From assembly GCA_940337035.1 (NCBI GenBank), contig CALNHX010007778.1, positions 1-64,000 on the forward strand: 64,000 nt of DNA. Direction: 5' to 3'. Position numbers and translations under genes: made by a program. This document shows, piece by piece, positions 54,404 to 64,000 of this stretch; the stretch's first letter is position 1, and each line of letters starts with the position of its first letter. This DNA is from Agriotes lineatus (Eukaryota; Arthropoda; Insecta; Coleoptera; Elateridae). The notes below the pieces were generated by a model, which saw only the letters and a list, made by a program, of their open reading frames with translations, did no database searches and was not told the origin of the DNA.

Positions 54404-57400
54404 GTTTGCTGACTTTGTCTTTCGGCTCCTCGATTGCTATCGGCTGAACGGCGGTGGGGCCCATGCAAATTCGATGTGAATCTAATTCGCGTGTCCGATC
54501 TCCGCGGCGCACAGTTCAATCTTGTAAAAAACATGTGCATTGTTTTCGTCTTCTAAGAACTGAAATTTTGAGCCTTTACTCGATATGTTCTGCTCGCATA
54601 TTAACAAAGTTACGATTTTCAAATTATTTCTAAAACAGAAGCAGCGCGGCTGTGACGCTGATCTCCTATACGCCGCGGCTTTTGCGGGCTTGTTAGCGGT
54701 CGGAATTGATCACTCGTGCTTGCATCGGTTAGGTTGTTTTTCGCTCTTTCCAATAAGTACAAGCTTGCCCTAGTTTGCTCATATAGTAACCAAATCGCGT
54801 TTTTATTCCATTGCTTTCCGTTGCTTTAATTTATTCGCGTTTCGGGCGAGCGCCGCGGCTTCTTTTTTCTTTTCTTTCAGCTTGCCCGGCGGGCGTTCCC
54901 GTTGCTGTTAAGCCATTTTGCAGCCTTAGGCAAACAAGTAGAGCATCTAAACCTTCAGCACAGTTTGTCTGTATCTCGAATCAGAGGTCAGCACTTTCAA
55001 TTTCATTTAGCAAATATTCACAGATACCAGCTCTGTTCTTTCCCATTTATATCCGAACACCCTGTGTATGGGCGTAGCTGTCTCGTTTCAATCATTTCTA
55101 GATCACCCTTTGTACAATGCGTGCCCATCTAAGGCGCGAGGAACTGGTTTGAAGTGGCGTAGACTCCGCGTCGCCATTGGTTGGTGCTCCACGGGGATAT
55201 AGCGTGGCGTCACCCGGATGCTCGCAAGCGAGTTCCGGCAGGACTACAGACAAGAGAGGTTGTGTGTTGTGCGAGTGGCAGTGATCACTTTTAGGCGTGG
55301 GTGCGATGAGCTTTGCGAGTCCGTTTCTGCTTCCGTAAGTAAGGGATTGTCCTTTTTAACTCGATGCTCTAGGATCTATCCAGCAGGACGTAGTGGACCG
55401 CTTTTGCCGCAGTCGTTGTACTCGTAGGGGCGCTTTTCATGGCCGCCATATTTGACGGATCCTAGTTCGTTTGCCCCAAAAATACCGTATCGCGGCTGAT
55501 TCAACGCCACGGATTGCAGCTGACTACCAACCGATTGCACGCCATTCTCAACGACCGTCTCCGAATTAAGGTACCTGTAATAGAACCATTTGAACATAAT
55601 CGTAGTTACTTGTGGTTTGTGGTTTTTCTTCGGGGGCGTACTTGTGCCTCTTGCTCGCTTATTACTATTTTATGCGGCCCTCTGGGGCTACGATGCCTTG
55701 GGACGATGCCGTCGCTAACTTTCACTTAAATGTGGCCAAGGTGCGAGCTTGGCGTTTGACCGTACAAAGAAATTCATGAACTCTTCGCAGATGTCTGTGT
55801 GAAGGGCCGTTGTTAACCCTCATTTTAGTAACTGCATGTGTGCGGGTTTGTTTATACCTAACCATTCAATTAGCGAACGAACGCATCGCATAGCCGTGCG
55901 ACGCCGTCAATATCACGATTTGTTCGAGACTTTTCATGTGTGCGCTGGCTTCAAGCCTCGTTTAAGTTCATTTATCGCATGCATGGGCGACGTGGCACTG
56001 GCTGGAATGTATATTCAAAATTCACCTATCTTTGCGAGGCTATTTTAGCCCCTTTTTGGCCAAATATTGCAGCTACGCTGCCCCCTCTGCCTAATAAATT
56101 AGGCCGCGAGTTAATTCGTCGCATACCTTTGCGGCGCCGTGTTTATCAATAGCTATATTGCTTCCGTCGCCTACGCAGGCGTATGATTCATTGTTATGAA
56201 CTAACGCCCATTGTTTTTCACTGTTCTGTTTGTTATAAAGTGACGAACCAATAGCGGCCAGTCACATGTTGTGTGTTTGTACCGTAGCATTGGCGCGTCC
56301 ATCAGCTGATGCGTATTTTTCTTAAGAGATAACATAAGTTTGGCGGCACGATTTGCTGCCCTCAGTGTAAAGATTGGTGTACGACGGGACTTGAGAGTTC
56401 GGAGCGTGCAGGTAAGTTTGGTCGTTGCACCGCCGCGGCTAAAAGGTCCCAATATTGCAATTCCAGTATTTTCAGTCACGAAATTGTTGTTCGAGCTTAC
56501 CGCTCGCGAGTACCTTTATCGACGGAGTATCTCGAATACTTCGCCACCGATGACGTCCATGCCCGGTTATTCGGTCACACCTTTACTACAGGCTTGGTGG
56601 CGCCCTTATAATTTCGACGTAGCCTGTATATGTCTTAGCACGCTTGCCCAACGACGTATCGTTTGAACCACGCCCGACTCCCTGAGCGCTTCAGCCGAGG
56701 CCTTTAGTCTGTTTTAACGAATCTCAGGGCAAGTGCGCCAGTTTTCCAGGACTGATCCAGTCGTGCGACGCTCATCTTGGATGGGTGTCGTTAAGTCGTT
56801 TTGATATCGTAACATTGCTTTTCCGAATCCTGGGGTGGCTTATGTTTCTTGCTTAATTAACCATCGCGACGTGGTTTTTTAATGTTTCTCGAGCGAACGC
56901 GAGTTTGAAACCCGGATCTACTCGAGACTATTCGGCGCCGGTGTTTTATTGGTGCATTTTGTTCCTATTTCCAAAACTGCATATTTCGCTGGTCGTTGAA
57001 ACCTTCGAAAGCTTTTACTGTTTTATTGCGTTGTTGTTTGTGTACTTGGATACGTCCTGTTTCCTGCTGAGGGTGGCGGATTGATTCGCATTATTCCATA
57101 CTCGCGGGGCTTATGTTCTCCCTGACCTTATAAAAAAAAGACAGCATCTAAATTCGCGTAATATTGGCTCTTTTAATTAATGCGACGGCTTTCCATGCAT
57201 TCGCGGGCGGGTTATTGTCCGGAGCACTTTTTTTGTCAAGCTGTCATCTTTACCTTGATGTGTTTATGAGGGTACGCGCCGGGGCAGCCTTGCTGGAGCT
57301 CCTTGCAATCTTTGTCGTTGAAACGGCTTTTGTTATGCAGCTGTGAAAACTGCGTCTTTGGTTTGCGATCTAGTAATTAATGCCGCGTAATGATCCTTAT

Positions 57401-57476
57401 TGCGCGACGAGGGCGTAACATAATTACATATGATAATGGAGGCCCTCGCGTGTCTCCGGATCATACTCGTATCATG
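54404..57476. other. Right part of the GC-rich insert: no identified gene, several promoter and splice-like signals
   Basis: No open frame resembles a known family. Signals noted on the plus strand are a CCATTGGTTGG box near 55177 followed by TTCCGTAAGTAAGG at 55333 (strong donor), ACCAATAGCGG near 56246 followed by GTGCAGGTAAGTTTGG at 56408 (strong donor), and TTCTTTTCTTTCAGCTTG near 54875 (acceptor-like). These could be first exons of transcripts, or chance in GC-rich DNA. Confidence 0.35.
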
Positions 57477-57480
57477 TTAA

Positions 57481-58255
57481 AAGTTTCATAATGGTGTCAG
57501 CTTAATGTTGTTCGTGTCTGTAACGTGTTATCGTTTTGTAGTTTTTTTTTATGATGTTAGGTGTTTTATCTACTGGAACATTCGTAAACAGGCTAACTAC
57601 ATCAAAATTAACCATTAGGTGTTGGGTGTTCATGTTTGTTTCTTTATTTTTCAAGAAAATGCGGTGTGTTTTTAATGTATGAGTCTGCATTTCCTGATAA
57701 AGAATTAAGTATTTTAAGTAAATATTTAGTTAAACTGTGACCTGGTGAACCTATAGAACTAACTATTGGCCTAAGTGGTACATTTGATTTGTGTATTTTT
57801 GACAATCCCTAAAAATGAGGTTTGCTATAGTCTGGTGTTACTGTATGTCTTACAAACTCTGTGAATTCGTCTTTGTGATTGTAAAGTGTTTTGCAGATTT
57901 TTGTTTCTATTGTACGTGTTGGATCTTTCTTAAGCTTAGTGTATTGTTTTTCACTGATGAGTGTAATGAGTTTTTCACTGTATGTGTATGTGTCCAGTAT
58001 TACAGTGGCGTTACCTTCGTTTGCAGGTACAATTTTAATTGTATTATCAGTTTTTATTATTGTAGTGACGGTTTTTCTTGTTTGGAGATGTTTTGTCTGA
58101 TTGTGTAAGGTCGTTCTAGTATAATTTTGTTTCTGACAAGTTGCTTCTATAGCTATAACTAAATCAAGTTTATTAATTGAATTTGGCGCCACAGCATAAT
58201 TTAGTCCTTTGCTGAGAATTAATTTATTAGTGACGTTTAATTTCTTAGAAGACAT
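57481..58255 (-). pseudogene. Penelope-like element reverse transcriptase N-terminal half
   Basis: The frame 58255-57809 reads KGLNYAVAPNSINKLDLVIA and IKIVPANEGNATVILD, then DYSKPHF. After a frameshift near 57800, GLSKIHKSNVPLRPIVSSIG-like sequence and NFDVVSLFTNVPVD (57615-57575, with the motif A aspartate) follow. This is the conserved N-terminal to motif A order of Penelope-like elements. A stop (HEQH*ADTIMKL) precedes the junction with the GC-rich insert. The element's 5' part continues, poorly readable, to about 58700. Confidence 0.85.
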
Positions 58256-58700
58256 ATTAACTACAGTTTTACTTAGAAAAGTGTCATTGCTAAATGTACC
58301 TATTTAGTTCATCTGATTGTTTTTCTTGGGTGAGGTGCTGGGATTTTTTTAAATGAGTGCGTTTTTGCCGTGTGTGTTTTGATGTACTAGCTATTATGAA
58401 CTGAATTGTACATATGATTGTAATTATTTTCCTGTACATTCCTTTGAATTACCTGTTCTAGTCTGTTTGTCAGAAAATAATATGACTTTATTATTCCATC
58501 TCTTATTAGAGCTTCACTAGCTCTTTTACGGTTGTTCTTTAAAATGATTTACCTTCTCAACGTACACTTGGATATCTTCATGAAGTTAACTTAGAAGTTG
58601 ATCCTTAATTTTGTTAATAAATGTGTCTATGATTGTAGATGGATTTACAACTTTTTCAACAATCCTTTTTATCAGTCCTCTTCATTAGCAGCTGAACGGG

Positions 58701-58948
58701 TATTTGTTTTATCGCCAGCTCTATTAGTGGATATTATGAGTAAAATAATACACTACAGGTAACAGAAACACGAGAGGTATTAAATACCAGGAGCACAGTT
58801 TATCTACTCACAAAGGTGGTTCATCACAGAATAGTAGTAGAAGTAGTCACCCCTTAAGAGATTTCATTTAAGCTTTAGGAAAACTGTGTTGATTTTGGAA
58901 AGGCGCCACATATATTTCACACTAAGAATAATAGTATCACGTGTTGTT
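58701..58948. other. Non-coding stretch
   Basis: No gene is seen. Confidence 0.35.
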
Positions 58949-59200
58949 TCATATTTTCAATGACGCCCCAAAAGAGTACCACAGGGGTTTTATATATTGA
59001 ATTTTACAGAAGTGGAAACAGAAGAAATCTAAAAGTGTAACATCACACGATCTTGGTGGCCAAAGGTCCTTTACAATTAATCTGTCCCCAAAAAACTGCT
59101 GTAAATACTTATTCCAACATAGTTTGAGATGCATGAGGTCTGCGTTATCCTGTTGCAACTATGTTTGTTGAATTCCATCCGAGGCAATTCGTTCAGTCAA
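58949..59200 (-). pseudogene. Mariner-type transposase C-terminal fragment
   Basis: The frame reads MQQDNADLMHLKLCWNKY (with the second catalytic D), QFFGDRLIVKDLWPPRSCDV and TLLDFFCFHFCKIQYIKPLW. QQDxA...FFGDRLIS...LWPPRSPDLTPLDFFLWG is the common end of mariner-type transposases, so the third acidic residue (LLDFF) is present. The start and ends of the element were not found. It is a relic. Confidence 0.82.
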
Positions 59201-59442
59201 TAAATAAGCTCAAGAATGTGCTGTTATAACGAGTCAGCATTTCTGGTCGGCATGATGTGTTGGGTCACCAATATATGTATATTTATACAAGACTGCTCGG
59301 CACAATTCATTCACGAAACGTGTGAATGTTTTGTTAAATATTCATTTATATTTTACCTTGGCTAGTAAGTCATCAAATATTATTAGGTTAGCAGGTGTAT
59401 GGTCATAGATCTTTCTGCTAACTATGTAAACATTTTTGTATA
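59201..59442. other. Non-coding stretch
   Basis: No gene is seen; it may include decayed mariner sequence. Confidence 0.3.
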
Positions 59443-59911
59443 CCGTGTGTCCACAGGGTTTCGCACCATGGAATCAGAACAACGTTAATTTCTCCCAAAG
59501 ATCAGCTCTTGCTTTTAAGAAAACAGCTTAACAACAAACCCTATTATATTTATTTTTCTATGGCAACAAGCGATTAAGTGGTATTCAACTGGAAGTATGA
59601 TGTCAAATTCGAGGTTAGAAAGTTAGGTTTTGAGTTAATTTTGACACAGACTGACGCAAAACCTAACCTGATTACCTCGAATTTGACATAGACTTACAGT
59701 GCCACCAACATACTATTCATACGTTCTATAACCATGACCATTAAAAAATGTTCGATCATTTCTGAAGGCACTTTATTTGTTATTTACAAATTCAATTTTA
59801 ATGGTCAATGCTTAGCAACCGTTTGACTATCAATTACCACCGGAAGAGTAGATCTTTAAAATAAACTAGCATCACTCCAGCGCCATGGTGCGTAGTCTCG
59901 TGGACGCACGG
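59443..59911. mobile_element. Tc1/mariner-type MITE with TA target and inner hairpin
   Basis: The ends CCGTGTGTCCACAGGGTTTC and (inverted) CCGTGCGTCCACGAGACTAC are followed on both sides by CGCACCATGG. TA (or TATA) flanks the 469-bp element. A second inverted repeat inside, GTCAAATTCGAGGT / ACCTCGAATTTGAC with inner TTAGGTTTTG / CAAAACCTAA, lies at about 59604-59691. Confidence 0.78.
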
Positions 59912-60108
59912 TATAAAAATAGGTTTTAAATAATAAAGCAGAATTAATCTTGACAATTTTACCCATTCATCACCAAAGGGTATGCTTTCCAAGCCGTAAC
60001 TAACGTGCTTTAAAAAAGTCTTTGAGAGGGCTTTGAACTAGATTTTGTATTACAACGGTATGTCTGTGAGTTGAGTTGTCAGTTGTCAAAGTGAGGTTAT
60101 GTGCATAC

Positions 60109-60830
60109 GGGATACGGAAAGTTCGTTCCCCACATTACATTCCCCACATTTCGTCCCCTGGATATTTCGTCTCCCCACATCTCGTACCCAGAAACCTCGT
60201 TCCCGAGCGAGCTCAACTTGTCTCCTAGATTACAGGGTGTTGAAAAACGAGTGCGGCGACGGATGCAGTTGGAAAAATGAAATATATTTTAAATTATTTA
60301 TTTATTATAATAAACTTATAAGAACTATATACAGTATTCCCCGAATTGAGTTTACAAGATGAAATTAAATTTTATTTTTAGTTTTTATATAAAAATGTTA
60401 TAGGAATTAAAAGTTCTGCTTGGTTTGTAGAGAATTTTAAGAAAATTTTCAGTTTTTCAAAAACAAGTCGGCCTTGACAGTTAAGCAAAAACTATTTTCT
60501 TTTCGGGTAACCTACCCCTTTTGTTTATGATACGGCAAAATATTACTGAGAAAAGTTGTTCAGAATGAGAAATTATGGCCGTGTACAAAATATCAGGAAC
60601 ATACTTATAAGTTTATTATAATAAATAAATTAATTAAGATATATTTCATTTTTAACTGTATTCCGATTGCTGCACTCGTTTTTCAACACCCTGTAATCTA
60701 GGGGACAAATTGAGCTTGCTCGGGAACGAAATTTCCGGGTACAAGATGTGGGGAGACAAAATATCCCGAGAACGAAATGTGGGGTACGAAATGTGGGGAA
60801 CGTAATGTGGGGACGAACTTTCCGCAAACC
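60109..60830. mobile_element. MULE-type MITE with ~220-bp inverted repeats and 10-bp duplication
   Basis: The perfect duplication ATGTGCATAC flanks the element (60099-60108 and 60831-60840). The ends GGGATACGGAAAGTTCGT and (inverted) GGTTTGCGGAAAGTTCGT lead into inverted arms of more than 200 bp, reaching TAATAAACTTATAAG on each side of a central core of about 280 bp. CCCCACAT-type motifs recur within each arm. Long inverted repeats with 9-11-bp duplications are typical of Mutator-like elements. No transposase is present. Confidence 0.85.
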
Positions 60831-60840
60831 ATGTGCATAC

Positions 60841-61476
60841 GCAATCCATAAACTAAGTTACGACATCACTTTCAAAAATTATTGTTTTCATAGGGTCACT
60901 TGATAACGGTTTTTTTTAACAGACTTTACTTGGTTTCTGAGGCTGGAGACCAATGATCTCTTATTATTGATATTTACTATGAAAAATCACTGATACTTGG
61001 AATACAGATCAGTGCAATATTATTACAACTTAAGTGTAATTTCTCCATTCGGTAAAGAATTTATAAGAACATTTCAAGTAACAAAGATTTATTTAAAAAA
61101 ATACTACTTTGATGGTTAAATTTATAGTTATTTTTGATATGGATGTACATAGTCATTTTTTTTATATTATGAAAAGATGAGTGCATTTAATTTTCTCTTA
61201 TTAATTCATCAGAAACAGTTTTTTGTCATTTTTATATTAATAAATGTATTAAAAAATAGATTTGAGACATTTTAATAAAGTAAATAACAAACTAAGAGAA
61301 TTCTGTCTTCACAAATGTGTTAAGCGTTTTAAAACGTTTTATATTTATACACCTCCCGTATCTCAATAAAATATCTTGTCACTTTATTAATGACAATCGG
61401 ATTTTGTTGTAGGTGTGAAAGTATCCTACTTCCATTGGCTAATGCATCATTAAAAGAAGCTGACGTTTAAACATAC
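60841..61476. other. Upstream region of the zinc-finger gene
   Basis: AT-rich with no repeat recognised. ATTTTGTTGTAG at 61401-61412 is acceptor-like, so the coding exon may be the last exon of a gene with an upstream leader exon that cannot be placed here. Confidence 0.4.
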
Positions 61477-63018
61477 ATGATGGAGATTAAACAAGAAACC
61501 TTGGATAGTAAATCTTCTACTTCTAGTGGAACTGCATCGTGTATATCACAGAATGTGGGGAACAATCCAAATTTTGATAAGTTGTATATCAAAGAAGAAA
61601 CCATCGAAACTATTAGTAACATCAATATTTATTCAGAAATAAATATTAAGCAAGAAGACTTTATATTAAACAATGAAGGTTACGAAAGCGATGGATTGGA
61701 TAAAAGTAATATCAATATTACTATCAATGTTTGTGAAGAAGAGAAACCTTATCATTGCTCTAATTGCGAATATAGAGCAGCCGAAAAAATGGATTTAATT
61801 AAACATATGAAATCACATACAGCAGAAGAAACTTTTACCTGCTCTGTTTGTGAATACAGAGCGCCACATAAAAATACATTAGTTGTGCATATGAGGTATC
61901 ATACAGGAGAAAAATCTTATCGGTGTTCTGTTTGTCATTATAGAACAGCAGGGAAAACTAATTTAGTTCGGCATATGAGGTGTCATACAGGGGAAAAACC
62001 TTATAGTTGCACTGTGTGTGATTATAGAACAGCAGAGAAACAAACTTTAATTAACCATATGAGGGCTCATACAGGAGAAAAACCTTATAGTTGTTCTGTT
62101 TGTGAATATAGAGCAGCAGGGAAAACTAATTTAATTGCACATATGAGGATTCATACAGGAGAAAAACCTTATAGTTGTACTGTTTGCGATTACAGAGCAA
62201 GACAGCAATGTAATTTAATTAGACATATGAGATATCATACAGGAGAAAAACCACATAGCTGTTCAGTTTGTGCATACAAAGCAACATACAAGAGTCAATT
62301 AATTCAACATATGAGGTCTCATACAGGTGAAAAGCCTTACATTTACATTTGTTTTGTTTGTGATTACAAAGCGACACAGAAGCTTCAGTTAATTCAACAT
62401 TTGAGGATTCATACAGGAGAAAAACCTTTAATCTGTTCAGTTTGTGAATACAAAGCAACATACAAGAGTAAATTAATTCAACATATGAGGTCTCATACAG
62501 GAGAAAAACCTTATAGCTGTTCTGTTTGTGATTTCAAAGCATGTCGTAAGAGTACTTTAAATATTCATATGAGGTTTCATACAGGAGTAAAACCATATAG
62601 CTGTGGTGTTTGTAATTTTAAAGCTGCACGGAAGCAGGATTTAGTTACACATGTGAGGACTCATACAGGAGAAAAACCTTATAGCTGTTCTGTTTGTGAT
62701 TACAAATCAAGTCGTAAGAGTAATTTAAATATTCATGTGAGATGTCATATAGGAGAAAAACCTTATCACTGTTCTGTTTGCGAATACAAAGCAACACATA
62801 AGAGTCAAATAATTCAACATATGAGGTCTCATACAGGAGAAAAACCTTATAGTTGTTCTGTTTGTGAATATAAAGCAGCAGGGAAAAGTAATTTAATTGC
62901 ACATATGAGGATTCATACAGGAGAAAAACCTTATAGTTGTACTGTTTGCGATTACAGAGCAAGACAGCAATCTAATTTAATTAGACATATGAGATATCAT
63001 ACAGGAGGACAGGGATGA
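61477..63018 (+). CDS. C2H2 zinc-finger protein, 15 fingers
   Basis: The product has 513 residues and is uninterrupted. Residues 1-88 are acidic and disordered-looking with three matches to the sumoylation pattern: IKQE (4-7), IKEE (38-41) and IKQE (57-60). From C94 on, fifteen C-x2-C-x12-H-x3-H fingers follow with TGEKPY-type linkers, so the protein should bind DNA in the nucleus, probably as a regulator. Fingers share an unusual E/D-Y-R/K-A after the second cysteine. Finger 8 has two extra residues before its first cysteine (PYIYICFVC). Fingers 5-6 and 14-15 are nearly identical. Two adjacent ATGs (61477 and 61480) could start translation. Only TGGQG follows the last finger. No gene-level orthologue can be named. 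Confidence 0.93.
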   Translation: MMEIKQETLDSKSSTSSGTASCISQNVGNNPNFDKLYIKEETIETISNINIYSEINIKQEDFILNNEGYESDGLDKSNINITINVCEEEKPYHCSNCEYRAAEKMDLIKHMKSHTAEETFTCSVCEYRAPHKNTLVVHMRYHTGEKSYRCSVCHYRTAGKTNLVRHMRCHTGEKPYSCTVCDYRTAEKQTLINHMRAHTGEKPYSCSVCEYRAAGKTNLIAHMRIHTGEKPYSCTVCDYRARQQCNLIRHMRYHTGEKPHSCSVCAYKATYKSQLIQHMRSHTGEKPYIYICFVCDYKATQKLQLIQHLRIHTGEKPLICSVCEYKATYKSKLIQHMRSHTGEKPYSCSVCDFKACRKSTLNIHMRFHTGVKPYSCGVCNFKAARKQDLVTHVRTHTGEKPYSCSVCDYKSSRKSNLNIHVRCHIGEKPYHCSVCEYKATHKSQIIQHMRSHTGEKPYSCSVCEYKAAGKSNLIAHMRIHTGEKPYSCTVCDYRARQQSNLIRHMRYHTGGQG

Positions 63019-63086
63019 AGAATTTTTGTAATTTTTTATTTCAACTTTCGTTGACTATTATTTTTGTGCTATTAGATTTTTAGATA

Positions 63087-63092
63087 AATAAA
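63087..63092 (+). promoter_or_regulatory. Poly(A) signal of the zinc-finger gene
   Basis: AATAAA lies about 70 bases after the stop codon in AT-rich sequence. Confidence 0.55.
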
Positions 63093-63125
63093 ATATACAA
63101 AAAATGTAATATATAAAGAAAGCAA

Positions 63126-63716
63126 AATTATGCGTTAAGAGTAATCCTGAAGTGCAATAGATATATGAATGTAAAACTCATGTTAGATACTTTGGATATA
63201 TTAAGTGTTAAACAAACATTTGTACTAAATTCAAAATATTTTATATATAAGATTATAAATGGTTTGCTTCCTGAGCATCTGTTAGAGGAACTTACCTTTG
63301 TTAAGGAGATACATGAACACAACACTAGATCCCAAAACAATTTTTACATAAGAACAGTCAAAACTACTTATATGCAGAATAACGTTTTTTACAAAGGCCT
63401 AATAATGTATATTTCCCTACCTGATTATGTAAAAAGGAGTGATAGTATAAGAACATTTAAAAGCAATTGCGCAAAGCATGTTATAGGTAATATTGACATT
63501 TAATCTTAATTTCTTGTTTTATATACTTATAGATTTGATTATTCTATTATATGGTTTTGTTTATTATTTTCGATTATTTTGATTATTTGGATTATCTATA
63601 TTATTATTATTATTATTATATTTGTTATTTATGTTTTAAAGGAAATTTGACTGTTTGAATTATGTAGCTTAATGCTAATAAAGATTATTATTATTATTAT
63701 TATAATCATTATTATT
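63126..63716 (+). mobile_element. LINE 3' end with (ATT)n tail
   Basis: The frame ends at TAA 63501 and is followed by about 180 bp of 3' untranslated sequence. It then ends TAATAAAGATTATTATT with an ATT-repeat tail at about 63682-63705. Microsatellite tails of this kind are common in CR1/Jockey-type LINEs of insects. The left edge is a truncation close to the end of the zinc-finger gene. Confidence 0.75.
63165..63503 (+). pseudogene. LINE reverse transcriptase C-terminal fragment
   Basis: The 112-codon frame reads LSVKQTFVLNSKYFIYKIIN, GLLPEHLLEELTFVKEIHEH, NTRSQNNFYI and FYKGLIMYISLPDYVKRSDS. This matches the end of CR1/Jockey-like polymerases (SVKQR...FIYKIxNGLLPxYL...NTRxxNNF...FYKGLxxYNxLP). 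It has no catalytic motifs because the element is 5'-truncated. Confidence 0.8.
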
Positions 63717-64000
63717 CGTTTTATGAGTGAATTTATCTTTTAAAACCGAGTGAAGCACTAGCACATTTACCACATATAAGTGAAACTCCTTACAAATGCG
63801 CTTTATACTAATGAATCACAGAATAATTAAATTATGCAATAATAACAATAATCTACACATGGAACTACCAAAATAAAGGCTTTTTATTAAAAAACCACCC
63901 CCGCACAGGGCGGGGGCTGACACATCAAACCCGCAGCGAATGTGTTAACTAGACATACGAGGTCACATGTGAGAGAGGGCCCGTCCGTAAGTGAAAATAG
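63717..64000. other. Non-coding right edge with a GC hairpin
   Basis: AT-rich until CCACCCCCGC / GCGGGGGCTG at 63895-63920, a short hairpin around ACAGG, after which GC rises to the edge of the window. No gene is seen. Confidence 0.4.

Larger units (their letters stand above)
52751..57476. mobile_element. GC-rich 4.7-kb insert flanked by TTAA
   Basis: It splits the Penelope-like reverse transcriptase between TIMKLL and KTTYFQI. TTAA stands at both borders (52747-52750 and 57477-57480). It is visibly richer in G and C than anything else of this length in the window outside the satellite. The ends CACGTCTCGATCC and (inverted) CATGATACGAGTATGATCC share only patches, so terminal inverted repeats are not convincing. 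It contains a possible minus-strand gene (52.9-54.4 kb), promoter-like and splice-donor-like signals on the plus strand, four 65-bp repeats and a later MITE. No transposase was recognised. Confidence 0.6.
50286..58700 (-). mobile_element. Penelope-like element, split by insertions
   Basis: Read on the minus strand from 58.3 kb the protein runs through the reverse transcriptase N-terminal region (58255-57809), NFDVVSLFTNVPV (57620-57580), a catalytic-core segment (QDFGMAMSPPLSPIFMEDFE near 52690-52630, SYVDVFAIW near 52590) and RKPT near 52415. It continues to a C-terminal GIY-YIG endonuclease ending at 50286. This domain order is diagnostic of Penelope-like elements. Insertions at 50824-52025 (Tc1-like) and 52751-57476 (GC-rich), plus a probable third at about 52028-52410, break it into pieces. 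Confidence 0.88.

Noticed and set aside
52751..57476. Bacterial contamination as the source of the GC-rich insert
   Set aside because: There are no Shine-Dalgarno-led genes or bacterial families, it has eukaryotic splice and TATA-like signals, and both borders sit inside one insect-type Penelope element.
60099..60849. Similar frames on opposite strands (FPTLHSPHF / FPTFRTPHF type)
   Set aside because: Both are translations of the same long terminal inverted repeat of the MULE-type MITE.
62219..62962. Minus-strand frames rich in LLCxHKxN repeats
   Set aside because: They are the antisense of the tandem zinc fingers; their periodicity equals the finger length.
63895..63920. Rho-independent terminator
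   Set aside because: It is a GC hairpin in a eukaryotic sequence with no following T run and no gene beside it.

Overview
This is a eukaryotic, AT-rich, repeat-dominated window, almost certainly from an insect or another arthropod. The evidence is the set of element families it holds: a BEL/Pao LTR retrotransposon, several arthropod-type non-LTR retrotransposons, a Penelope-like element, Harbinger, Tigger, Tc1/mariner, hAT, piggyBac-type and MULE-type DNA elements, and an insect-style C2H2 zinc-finger gene with an IKQE/IKEE leader. Species cannot be fixed from the sequence. No bacterial operon, rRNA, true tRNA gene or CRISPR array was seen.

Layout. 1-836: tail of an unidentified reading frame, a Harbinger-type MITE and dispersed repeat. 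837-7426: a complete but dead BEL/Pao element with 329/331-bp LTRs and GGCAT target duplications. 7432-12400: a minus-strand two-ORF LINE, decayed. 12452-18025: a second minus-strand LINE (copy A) carrying a stack of nested insertions (Tigger, then a CAGTGGCGTAACT-ended hAT-like element, then Harbinger) plus an independent second Harbinger; a second copy of the same LINE at 47.9-49.96 kb (copy B) supplies the empty sites. 18.4-19.3 kb: a LINE RNase H/C-terminal remnant. 19.4-26.5 kb: MITEs, foldback palindromes and a broken mariner.

26695-40239 is the most striking structure: a 13.5-kb inverted-repeat (foldback) element. Nearly identical ~415-bp outer arms are followed inward by tandem arrays of a ~297-bp satellite in opposite orientations, four monomers in the left arm and about 26 in the right. 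The right array has two monomer types in higher-order repeats, a 7-mer of about 2,079 bp that gives way to a 4-mer of about 1,190 bp.

40.2-50 kb: a tyrosine-recombinase-like gene fragment, a palindrome, a piggyBac-type MITE, two deleted hAT-like elements, a tRNA-derived SINE and LINE copy B. 50.3-58.7 kb: one minus-strand Penelope-like element with its GIY-YIG end intact, split by a Tc1-like element (with a probable 65-nt GC-AG intron) and by a TTAA-flanked, GC-rich 4.7-kb insert. That insert has promoter-like and splice-like signals and an unrecognised 227-codon Arg/Pro-rich reading frame. 58.9-61 kb: a mariner C-terminal remnant, a TA-flanked MITE and a MULE-type MITE with 10-bp target duplications.

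61477-63018 is the only clearly intact gene: a 513-residue, 15-finger C2H2 zinc-finger protein. A LINE 3' end with an (ATT)n tail follows. The genes do not form a pathway; the window is a heterochromatin-like accumulation of nested transposons and satellite next to one zinc-finger gene.
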